Below are positions 1-6,161 of a DNA stretch of 6,751 bases, one piece after another; positions within the stretch are counted from its first letter, which is position 1; each line of letters begins with the position of its first letter. Origin of the DNA: Gammaproteobacteria bacterium (GTDB taxonomy: Bacteria; Pseudomonadota; Gammaproteobacteria; Steroidobacterales; Steroidobacteraceae). A program made the position numbers and the translations under genes. The notes under the pieces were generated by a model. It searched no databases and was not told the origin of the DNA. It saw only the letters and a program-made list of their open reading frames with translations. The DNA lies in the NCBI GenBank assembly GCA_030039615.1, contig JASHVF010000212.1, positions 1 through 6,751 on the forward strand, in the 5' to 3' direction.

Positions 1-2552
1 GCGTCGTGCGGATGGATCTCGAGGACGTCCTCCGCATGCCACACGACGTTGCCGGTGCGGCGCGTCTGCGCGCCGACGTTGTACTGGGTGAGGATGCGTC
101 CGGTGGTGAGGATCAGGGGGAAGCGGCTCGTTACCTTCTCGCTGGTGGGCACGTACTCGGTGTTCCAGAACTTGCCCTTGCCGCGCACGAACTGCCCTAC
201 GTGCATGGTCGGCGTGCCCTGCGGATGCTCTTCATTGCACGGCCACTGGATGCTGCCGAACTCGTCGAGCTTCTCGAAGGTCATGCGCGTAAAGGTCGGC
301 GTGAGGCGCGCGATCTCGGCCATGATCTCGGCGGGGTGCTTGTAGGGCATCGGGTAGCCGAGCGCATTGGACAGCAGGCAGGTGACCTCCCAGTCGGCGT
401 AGCCGGCCATGGGCTCCAGTACCTTGCGTACGCGCGACACGCGCCGTTCGGCGTTGGTAAAGGTGCCGTCCTTCTCCAGGAAGGAAGAACCCGGCAGGAA
501 CACGTGGGCGTACTTGGCCGTCTCGTTGAGGAACAGGTCCTGCACCACGCAGCACTCGAGCGCCTCCATCGCCGCGCTCACGTGGTGCGTGTTGGGGTCG
601 GACTGCACGAAGTCTTCGCCCTGCACGTACATGCCCTTGAAGGTGCCATCGAGCGCCGCCTCGAACATGTTGGGGATGCGCAGCCCCGGCTCGCTCTGCA
701 GCGTCACGCCCCAGGCGTCCTCGAAAGTCTTGCGCACCACCGGGTCCGACACGTGGCGGTAGGCGGTGAACTCGTGCGGGAACGACCCCATGTCGCACGA
801 GCCCTGCACGTTGTTCTGGCCGCGCAGCGGCGACACGCCGACACCCTCGCGGCCGAGATTGCCGGTCGCCATGGCGAGGTTGGCGATCGCCATCACGGTG
901 GTGGTGCCCTGGCTGTGCTCGGTGACGCCGAGGCCGTAGTAGATGGCGGCGTTCGGAACGCTCGCGTAGAGGCGCGCGGCGCGGCGCACGCGCTCGGCCG
1001 GCACGCCGGTGATGCTCTCGGAGGCTTCCGGCGAGTTACGCGGCTCGGCGACGAACGCCTTCCACTTCTGGTAGCTGTCGAGCTCGCAGCGCTCGGCGAC
1101 GTAGGCCTCCTTGGTGAGGCCCTCGGTCACTATGACGTGCGCGAGCGCGTTCATGAGCGCGACGTTGGTGCCGGGCTTCAACTGCAGGTGCTCGTCCGCC
1201 TCGATGTGCGGCGAGCGCACCAGTCCCGTCTCGCGCGGATCGGCGACGATCAGCTTCGCGCCCTGGCGCAGGCGGCGCTTCATCTGCGAGGCGAACACCG
1301 GGTGTCCGTCGGTCGGGTTGGCGCCGATCACCATGATGACGTCGGCCTTCATGACCGAGTCGAACGCCTGGGTTCCCGCCGACTCGCCCAGCGTGTTCTT
1401 CAGTCCGTAGCCGGTCGGCGAATGGCACACGCGTGCGCAGGTGTCGACGTTGTTGGTGCCGAACGCGGCGCGCACCAGCTTCTGCACCAGGTAGGTCTCC
1501 TCGTTGGTGCAGCGCGAAGAGGTGATGCCGCCGATCGAGTTGCGGCCGTACCTGGCCTGGATGCGCTTGAACTCGCTCGCGGCGTAGCCGATCGCCTCCT
1601 CCCACGAGACCTCGCGCCAGTTGTCGCGGATGGTCTTGCGGATCATGGGTGTCAGCACGCGGTCGGGATGCGTGGCGTAGCCCCAGGCGAAACGTCCCTT
1701 GACGCAGGCATGACCGTGGTTCGCGCCGCCGCCGCGATCCGGCACCATGCGCACCACCTCGGCATCGGCGCCCTCGCCGCGCACCTCGGCCTCGAAGCCG
1801 CAGCCGACGCCGCAGTAGGCACAGGTGGTCTTTACGGAGCGCTCGACCGGCCCGAGCGCCACCAGCGACTTCTCGGTGAGGGCCGCGGTCGGACACGCTT
1901 CCACGCACGCGCCGCAGGAGACGCACTCGGACTCGAGAAACGGCTGGTCCTGGCTGGCCGCCACCTTGGAGGCGAAGCCGCGGCTCTGGATGGTGAGCGC
2001 GAGCGTGCCCTGGGTCTCGTCGCAGGCCCGCACGCAGCGCGAGCAGACGATGCACAGATTCGGGTCGAAGGTGAAGTACGGATTGCTCTCGTCCTTCGCC
2101 AGCCCCTGGTGGCGCTTGCCGCCGGCGTACGGGCTCGAGGTGACCCCGAGCGTGCGCGCCATGGTGATGAGCTCGGTGCGCGCCTCGGTGTCGGTCGCGG
2201 CGCGCTCGATCGGGTAGTCGGAGAGATACAGCTCCATCACGCTGCGCCGCAGTTGCGTGAGCCGGGGCGATTCGGTGCGCACCTTCATGTTGGGCGCCAC
2301 CGTGGTGGTGCAGGAGGCCGGGTAGCCCTTGCGGCCCTCGACCTCGCACAGGCACAAGCGACAGGAGCCGAAGCACTTGAGCGTGTCGGTGGCGCACAAC
2401 TTCGGCACCTTGACGCCGGCAAGCGCCGCGGCGCGCATCACGGAAGTGCCCTCGGGCACGGTGACGCTGCGGCCATCGATCTCGACGCTGACGTTGCCGC
2501 TCGCGTCGGCCGGCGCCGGGGTACCCAGGTCTTCGTAATCTATCGCGAACAT
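1..2552 (-). CDS. fdsA: NAD-dependent formate dehydrogenase, molybdenum catalytic alpha subunit (C-terminus off the window)
   Basis: Catalytic subunit of soluble Fds-type formate dehydrogenase, which oxidises formate to CO2 at a Mo-bis-MGD centre. Start ATG 2550-2552 sits 6 nt after a GAGG. The frame is open to the left edge: 850 codons seen of about 950 usual. Visible in order: a [2Fe-2S] domain with C53, C64, C67, C81; a segment (96-135) where the family's His-Cys3 cluster site should be but whose four ligands are replaced; two ferredoxin-type [4Fe-4S] motifs (C167/170/173/177 and C210/213/216/220); the Mo-proximal [4Fe-4S] motif C244/247/251/283 followed by K285; the molybdopterin oxidoreductase core; and the start of the MGD-binding domain (about 812 on). 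The Mo ligand is Cys376 (TGC, 1425-1427) in NVDTCARVCHSPTGYG, followed by H377; R577 lies in PLRGQNNVQG. C376 and R577 are each ten residues before recalled R. capsulatus C386 and R587. The protein is a cysteine, not selenocysteine, enzyme. It is the third gene of fdsGBA. Family assignment is very secure. Confidence 0.97.
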   Translation of the reverse strand, partial: MFAIDYEDLGTPAPADASGNVSVEIDGRSVTVPEGTSVMRAAALAGVKVPKLCATDTLKCFGSCRLCLCEVEGRKGYPASCTTTVAPNMKVRTESPRLTQLRRSVMELYLSDYPIERAATDTEARTELITMARTLGVTSSPYAGGKRHQGLAKDESNPYFTFDPNLCIVCSRCVRACDETQGTLALTIQSRGFASKVAASQDQPFLESECVSCGACVEACPTAALTEKSLVALGPVERSVKTTCAYCGVGCGFEAEVRGEGADAEVVRMVPDRGGGANHGHACVKGRFAWGYATHPDRVLTPMIRKTIRDNWREVSWEEAIGYAASEFKRIQARYGRNSIGGITSSRCTNEETYLVQKLVRAAFGTNNVDTCARVCHSPTGYGLKNTLGESAGTQAFDSVMKADVIMVIGANPTDGHPVFASQMKRRLRQGAKLIVADPRETGLVRSPHIEADEHLQLKPGTNVALMNALAHVIVTEGLTKEAYVAERCELDSYQKWKAFVAEPRNSPEASESITGVPAERVRRAARLYASVPNAAIYYGLGVTEHSQGTTTVMAIANLAMATGNLGREGVGVSPLRGQNNVQGSCDMGSFPHEFTAYRHVSDPVVRKTFEDAWGVTLQSEPGLRIPNMFEAALDGTFKGMYVQGEDFVQSDPNTHHVSAAMEALECCVVQDLFLNETAKYAHVFLPGSSFLEKDGTFTNAERRVSRVRKVLEPMAGYADWEVTCLLSNALGYPMPYKHPAEIMAEIARLTPTFTRMTFEKLDEFGSIQWPCNEEHPQGTPTMHVGQFVRGKGKFWNTEYVPTSEKVTSRFPLILTTGRILTQYNVGAQTRRTGNVVWHAEDVLEIHPHD

Positions 2553-2558
2553 GTTCCG

Positions 2559-2562
2559 CCTC
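2559..2562 (-). promoter_or_regulatory. Shine-Dalgarno site of fdsA
   Basis: On the minus strand GAGG (within GAGGCGGAAC) ends 6 nt before the fdsA ATG at 2552. It falls in the 18-nt gap after the fdsB stop (TAG, 2571-2573). It fixes the fdsA start and implies independent ribosome loading on the same transcript, unlike the overlapped fdsG-fdsB junction. Confidence 0.7.
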
Positions 2563-2570
2563 GATGCGCG

Positions 2571-4115
2571 CTACTGTCGGGTGCGCGCGCGAAAGTCTTC
2601 CCTGAAATGTTTGAGCGCACTCTGCACCGGAAACGGCGCCATGCCGCCGAGGCCGCACAGCGACCCCTGCACCATGGTGTCACACAGCTCCTCGAGCAGC
2701 CGGACATTGCGCTCGCCGTCCGTGCCCGCGAGGATCCGGTCGATGACCTCGACGCCGCGCGTCGAGCCGATACGGCACGGGGTGCACTTGCCGCACGACT
2801 CGATCGCGCAGAACTCCATCGCGTAGCGCGCCATGCGCGCCATGTCGACGGTGTCGTCAAATACCACGATACCCCCATGGCCGAGAAGTGCACCCACCGC
2901 AGAGAGTGCCTCGTAGTCCACCAGGGTGTCGAACTGTGACGGCGGCACATAGGCCCCGAGCGGCCCGCCGATCTGCACGGCGCGGATCGGGCGCCCCGTA
3001 GCGCTGCCGCCGCCGTAGTCATACAGCAGCTCGCGCAGCGACAGGCCGAAGGCGCGCTCCACCAGGCCGCCGCGCTTAATGTTGCCGGCGAGCTGGATCG
3101 GCAGCGTGCCGCGCGACTTGCCGGTGCCGAAGTTGGCATAGGCCTCGGCGCCGTGCGCGAGGATCCACGGCACGGTCGAGAGCGTCACGACGTTGTTGAC
3201 GATCGTGGGCTGCCCGAACAGGCCCTTGATGGCCGGCAGCGGCGGGCGCACGCGCACCTCGCCGCGCTTGCCCTCGAGACTCTCGAGCATCGAGGTCTCT
3301 TCGCCGCAGATATAGGCGCCCGCCCCGAGGCGCACCTCGAGGTCGAAGCGCTTGCCGGAGCCGGCAACGTCGGGCCCGAGATAGTGAGCCTGGTAGGCCG
3401 CGGCGATCGCGGTGCGCAGCGCGCGGTAGGCGTGCGGGTACTCGGCACGCAGATAAATGAAGCCCTGCGTGGCGCCGACCGCGAGGGCCGCGATGGTCAT
3501 GCCCTCGATGAGCGTGAACGGGTCGCCTTCCATGAGCATGCGGTCGGAGAACGTGCCCGAGTCGCCCTCGTCGGCGTTGCAGGTGACGTACTTCTGCGCG
3601 GCGTTCTGATCGAGCACCGTCTTCCACTTGATGCCGGTCGGGAAGGCGGCGCCGCCGCGCCCGCGCAGGCCCGAAGTCGTGATCGCCTGCACCACCGCGC
3701 TGCCGCTCATCTTCAGCGCCTGCCCGAGACCCTGGTAGCCGCCGTGCTTCACATAATCGGCCACGCTCGAAGGATCGACGATGCCGACGCGCTCGAAGGT
3801 CAGGCGCTGCTGGCCGGCGAACCACGGAATGCTGTCGGGGGCACCGAGCAGCAGCGGGTGCTTGCCGCCCTTGAGGAAGTCGGCGGCGAAAAGCGCCGGC
3901 ACGTCGGCCGCCGTGACCGGGCCGTAGGCCACGCGGCCCGCGGCGGTGACCACCTCGACGAGCGGCTCGAGCCAGTAGGCGCCGCGCGAGCCGTTGCGGA
4001 CCAGCTCGAGCGCCGCCCCGCGCCGCGCGGCCTCCTCCGCGATGGCGCGCGCGACCTCGTGCGCGCCGATGGAGGTGGCCGCGGCGTCGCCCGGCACGTA
4101 GACCCGCACGCTCAT
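2571..4115 (-). CDS. fdsB: NAD-dependent formate dehydrogenase, FMN/NAD-binding beta subunit (NuoF-like)
   Basis: 514-residue diaphorase subunit that passes electrons from the FdsA clusters to FMN and on to NAD+ in the cytoplasm; homologous to NuoF of complex I and HoxF. Residues 1 to about 105 form an N-terminal thioredoxin-like domain typical of FdsB/HoxF. It has no cysteine (the first Cys of the protein is C179), so it binds no cluster. The Rossmann-like core follows: GLRGRGGAAFPTG (149-161), the FMN-site segment CNADEGDSGTFSDR (179-192), and GAGAYICGEETSMLESLEGKRG (264-285). The C-terminal [4Fe-4S] site is ESCGKCTPC (C441, C444, C447) with C487 in SLCGLG. The length is normal for the family. 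The start ATG (4113-4115) overlaps the fdsG stop by one base (TGATG), which suggests translational coupling; only a weak AGGG lies about 10 nt upstream. The frame also stays open upstream of this ATG, but that stretch overlaps fdsG and shows no family similarity. Confidence 0.97.
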   Translation of the reverse strand: MSVRVYVPGDAAATSIGAHEVARAIAEEAARRGAALELVRNGSRGAYWLEPLVEVVTAAGRVAYGPVTAADVPALFAADFLKGGKHPLLLGAPDSIPWFAGQQRLTFERVGIVDPSSVADYVKHGGYQGLGQALKMSGSAVVQAITTSGLRGRGGAAFPTGIKWKTVLDQNAAQKYVTCNADEGDSGTFSDRMLMEGDPFTLIEGMTIAALAVGATQGFIYLRAEYPHAYRALRTAIAAAYQAHYLGPDVAGSGKRFDLEVRLGAGAYICGEETSMLESLEGKRGEVRVRPPLPAIKGLFGQPTIVNNVVTLSTVPWILAHGAEAYANFGTGKSRGTLPIQLAGNIKRGGLVERAFGLSLRELLYDYGGGSATGRPIRAVQIGGPLGAYVPPSQFDTLVDYEALSAVGALLGHGGIVVFDDTVDMARMARYAMEFCAIESCGKCTPCRIGSTRGVEVIDRILAGTDGERNVRLLEELCDTMVQGSLCGLGGMAPFPVQSALKHFREDFRARTRQ

Positions 4116-4591
4116 CAGCGCTTGCCCTGCTCGGCGATGAGCGCATCGAAGCGCTCCGGGGTCAGCCGCCCGTGCAGCTCGCCGTCGATCAGCGCCGCCG
4201 GCGAGCAGGCACAGTTGCCGAGGCAGTAGATCGGCTCGAGCGTGAAACGCCCGTCGGGGGTGGTGCCATGAAAATCGATACCGAGGCGCGCCCTGGCGTG
4301 CAGCGCGAGTGCCTCGGCGCCGCGCGACTGGCAGGCTTCGGCCTGGCACAGGCTCACCGTGTGGGTGCCGGGAGCCTGGTGCCGGAAGTAATGATAAAAG
4401 GTGACCACGCCGTGGACCTCGGCGCGCGACAGGTTCAGGCCCTCGGCCACCACCGGGACGGCGCCTTCGGGGACGTATCCAAGGGCCGCCTGCACGGCGT
4501 GCAGTACTTCGAGCAACGGACCCGGTCTGCTTTTGAGCTCGGCGACAATCCGCCGCACGGTGGCGGTATCGTCCGAATTTAGCGTCAGCAT
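4115..4591 (-). CDS. fdsG: NAD-dependent formate dehydrogenase, [2Fe-2S] gamma subunit (NuoE-like)
   Basis: 158-residue NuoE/24-kDa-type subunit that carries one [2Fe-2S] cluster beside the FMN of FdsB. Residues 12-75 form the helical N-terminal domain, with a GYVPEGAVPVVAEGLNLS stretch and VHGVVTFYHYF, both typical of the family. The cluster ligands are C82 and C87 (LCQAEACQSRG), then C123 and C127 (IYCLGNC) in the thioredoxin-like domain. A further C129 follows in CACSPA, a common variant. It is the first gene of fdsGBA, as in other Fds operons. The start chosen is ATG 4589-4591 because it gives normal family length. The frame continues open far upstream to 5548, but only as antisense of the outer-membrane gene. 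No Shine-Dalgarno sequence precedes this ATG, and a TATAAT lies only 12 nt before it, so the mRNA may be leaderless or nearly so. Confidence 0.95.
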   Translation of the reverse strand: MLTLNSDDTATVRRIVAELKSRPGPLLEVLHAVQAALGYVPEGAVPVVAEGLNLSRAEVHGVVTFYHYFRHQAPGTHTVSLCQAEACQSRGAEALALHARARLGIDFHGTTPDGRFTLEPIYCLGNCACSPAALIDGELHGRLTPERFDALIAEQGKR

Positions 4592-4603
4592 AATAAGAGG
4601 AAC

Positions 4604-4609
4604 ATTATA
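4604..4609 (-). promoter_or_regulatory. putative -10 box of the fdsGBA promoter
   Basis: The minus strand reads a perfect TATAAT in a short A+T-rich island inside GC-rich DNA, the best -10 match in the intergenic region. Transcription would be expected to start near 4597, giving a leader of about 6 nt before the fdsG ATG. The hexamer 17 bp upstream (minus-strand AGGCGT, 4627-4632) is a poor match to TTGACA, so an activator or another sigma factor may be needed. Inferred from sequence only. Confidence 0.45.
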
Positions 4610-4639
4610 CGTCCGGCACGCCGCGGACGCCTCGTATAA
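4605..4639. repeat. nested inverted repeats in the fdsG/torF divergent intergenic region
   Basis: TTATACG (4605-4611) is the exact inverse of CGTATAA (4633-4639), with a 21-nt spacer. Inside it, GTCCG (4611-4615) is the inverse of CGGAC (4624-4628), with an 8-nt spacer. The outer arms contain the outward-facing -10-like boxes of both strands, so part of the symmetry may simply reflect two back-to-back promoters. The inner pair could be an operator for a dimeric regulator. No regulator gene is in the window to pair it with. Confidence 0.4.
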
Positions 4640-4640
4640 C
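4635..4640 (+). promoter_or_regulatory. possible -10 box for the torF-like gene
   Basis: TATAAC on the plus strand lies 29 nt before the TTG start of the outer-membrane protein gene, giving a short, reasonable leader. The region 17 bp upstream (TCCGGC, 4612-4617) does not resemble a -35 box. It mirrors the fdsG TATAAT across the intergenic region. Weak call on its own. Confidence 0.3.
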
Positions 4641-4669
4641 CCCCTTCGCATGGCTGAACAGGGCCAAAC

Positions 4670-5482
4670 TTGATCGTTTCGCGCCGCTGCCGGCGGGCCG
4701 CAGCCCCGAGCGCCTGGGCGCTCTGGCTGCTCTGGCCGCATTGCGGACACTGTCAGTCGACGCCCGCTTCCTTCGGCGGCGTGCTGGCCGTGACCAGTGA
4801 CTACATCTACCGCGGCGTCTCCGAGAGCGACGGCCAGGGGGCGCTGCAGGCGGACCTGCACGGCAGCACCGCCGGGGGCACCTTTGCGGGCGTGTGGGCC
4901 TCGACACGCGACCGCAACCTCGAGCCGGGCACCCCGGCTGAGATGCAGCTCTACCTCGGACAACGCATCGACCTCGACGGCGGCTGGAGCGCGACGCTCA
5001 GTGGCCGCGCCGACTACTACGTCGGCGGTCCCGCGGATCATTCGGGCGACTACCAGGAGATCTCCGCCTCGCTGACCTGGCTCGACCGCTGCACCTTCTC
5101 GCTGAGCGTCATCCCGAACGCGGTGCGTTACACGACCGTTGTCTCCTGGTACGGAGAGTACGCCGCGCAGTACCAATACCAGTACCAGCCGTACCGCAGC
5201 GCCGCCTTGGTGGGCGATGGCTCCGGCCAATGGCTGCTGCGCGACGGGCTGCTCGGCGGCGCGCTGTACGCGACGGCCGCCGCCGGCTATTACTACTCGA
5301 GTGCCCCGGGCCATGAGGCCGGCCCCGGCATCGGCTACCTCTACGGCAACGCGGGCCTTGCCTTCGAGCGGCGGCGCTGGCGGCTCGATCTCGGCTACTT
5401 CGCGGCGCAAAGCCGCGCCGCGCAGCTCTTCGCATACCCGGTCGCGAAACGCCTGGCGGCTACTCTGAGCTGGCAGTTTTGA
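4670..5482 (+). CDS. TorF/Gcw_chp-family outer-membrane beta-barrel protein (putative porin)
   Basis: 270-residue protein of the conserved family often annotated TorF or 'gcw_chp' putative porin. Residues 1-30 look like a Sec signal peptide: basic SRRCRR, a hydrophobic AWALWLLW stretch, and likely cleavage near CQS-TPA. The mature start GGVLAVTSDYIYRGVSESDG (36-55) matches the hallmark of the family, a first strand ending in a TSDY-hydrophobic-aromatic-RG-hydrophobic-S motif. GTFAGVWAS (70-78) and MQLYLGQRIDLDGG (92-105) continue the alternating barrel strands, and the chain ends in the C-terminal Phe typical of outer-membrane barrels (LSWQF). The start is TTG at 4670 with AGGG 6 nt upstream. 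An in-frame TGA at 4655-4657 rules out starts further upstream, and later starts lose the signal peptide. A QYQYQYQ run (168-174) is a small local repeat. The substrate is unknown. It is divergent from fdsGBA and followed 76 nt later by the sigma gene. Confidence 0.85.
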   Translation: MIVSRRCRRAAAPSAWALWLLWPHCGHCQSTPASFGGVLAVTSDYIYRGVSESDGQGALQADLHGSTAGGTFAGVWASTRDRNLEPGTPAEMQLYLGQRIDLDGGWSATLSGRADYYVGGPADHSGDYQEISASLTWLDRCTFSLSVIPNAVRYTTVVSWYGEYAAQYQYQYQPYRSAALVGDGSGQWLLRDGLLGGALYATAAAGYYYSSAPGHEAGPGIGYLYGNAGLAFERRRWRLDLGYFAAQSRAAQLFAYPVAKRLAATLSWQF

Positions 5483-5558
5483 CCCCCGCGGGCGTTCCCC
5501 GGGGTTGAACCGGTGCGCGCGTCGTGGAGACTTACCGCTAAAGGGCACGGTATCGAAC

Positions 5559-6161
5559 GTGAGCGGCTACAACGACCTGGGCGAGATGACGGCACGCGGC
5601 GGCGCCGCGCGCGAAGTCGAGCTCATCGCCCGCGTGGCACGCCACGACCGCCGCGCCTTCGAGGAGCTCTACGGCCTCTACCACCGCCGCCTGGCGCGAT
5701 TCCTCACGCGCCTCACCCGGCGCTACGAGCTCGCCGAGGAGATCATCAACGACACCTTCTGGGTGGTGTGGCGCGGGGCACGCGACTTCCGCGGCGACTC
5801 GCAGCCCTCGACCTGGATCCTCGGGATCGCCTACCGCAAGGCCCGCAACGCGTTCCGCAGCGCCGCACGCGAGCGTGCCCGCGAGAACCTCGAGACCTCC
5901 GATCTGCCACTCAGTAGTGAGGAGCCGGCGCGCGCCGAGGAGCTGCGCGACTGGCTTGGCGCCGCGCTCAGCGAATTGCCCGTCGAGCAGCGCCTGGCGG
6001 TGGAGCTGTGCTACGAGCTCGGCCATTCATGCGAGGAGATCGCGACCATCATGGGTTGCCCGGTGAACACGGTTAAGACACGCCTGTTCCACGCGCGCGC
6101 GAAGCTGCAGAAGCTGCTGCCGGAGCTCGCCGGCGGCGCGCGGCGGCGCGACGCCTCATGA
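5559..6161 (+). CDS. ECF-type RNA polymerase sigma factor (sigma-70 family)
   Basis: 200-residue extracytoplasmic-function sigma factor. Region 2 spans about residues 23-103: FEELYGLYHRRLARFL, then the LAEEIINDTFWVVWRGA helix and STWILGIAYRKARNAFR, which contact the -10 element and core polymerase. After a linker (104-126), region 4 (about 127-190) carries LPVEQRLAVELCYELGHSCEEIA and the helix-turn-helix GCPVNTVKTRLFHARAKLQ, which reads the -35 element. The anti-sigma partner follows, overlapping by 4 bases (ATGA). The start is uncertain. GTG 5559 has AAGGG 13 nt upstream. ATG 5586 would give 191 residues and still a complete region 2, but has only a GGG close by. A TTG at 5505 is also in frame but adds unmatched residues. 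TTGAAC at 5505-5510 could be a -35 box, with only a poor AGACTT-like -10. Target genes cannot be told from the window; autoregulation is usual for the family. Confidence 0.92.
   Translation: MSGYNDLGEMTARGGAAREVELIARVARHDRRAFEELYGLYHRRLARFLTRLTRRYELAEEIINDTFWVVWRGARDFRGDSQPSTWILGIAYRKARNAFRSAARERARENLETSDLPLSSEEPARAEELRDWLGAALSELPVEQRLAVELCYELGHSCEEIATIMGCPVNTVKTRLFHARAKLQKLLPELAGGARRRDAS

Noticed and set aside
1425..1427. Selenocysteine at the formate dehydrogenase active site
   Set aside because: The Mo-ligand codon is TGC (cysteine), not TGA.
1036..2658. A 540-codon minus-strand frame overlapping fdsA out of frame
   Set aside because: Arg/Gly-rich out-of-frame reading of a GC-rich gene. 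The true fdsA frame was checked codon by codon through the window and has no stop or frameshift.
6..2939. A 977-codon open frame on the plus strand, opposite fdsA and the end of fdsB
   Set aside because: It is in exact codon register antisense to fdsA and fdsB, which share one frame. It stays open only because the real genes avoid TTA, CTA and TCA codons. The product is low-complexity Arg/Ala/His/Gly-rich and resembles no family.
3153..4229. A 358-codon open frame on the plus strand, opposite fdsB and part of fdsG
   Set aside because: Antisense shadow in the same register as fdsB, with biased composition; fdsB itself has clear FMN, NAD and cluster motifs.
4670..4760. Lipoprotein signal in the barrel protein (cysteines 25 and 28)
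   Set aside because: The residues before each Cys (PH and GH) do not fit a lipobox; an ordinary Sec signal peptide fits better.
5483..5505. Possible Rho-independent terminator after the barrel gene
   Set aside because: Only a 5-bp CCCCG/CGGGG stem (5484-5488 with 5500-5504) can form, and no T-tract follows, so it may not stop transcription into the sigma gene.
4592..5548. Long N-terminal extension of fdsG on the minus strand
   Set aside because: The extra residues are antisense to the outer-membrane gene and have no resemblance to NuoE-type proteins; the ATG at 4591 gives normal length.
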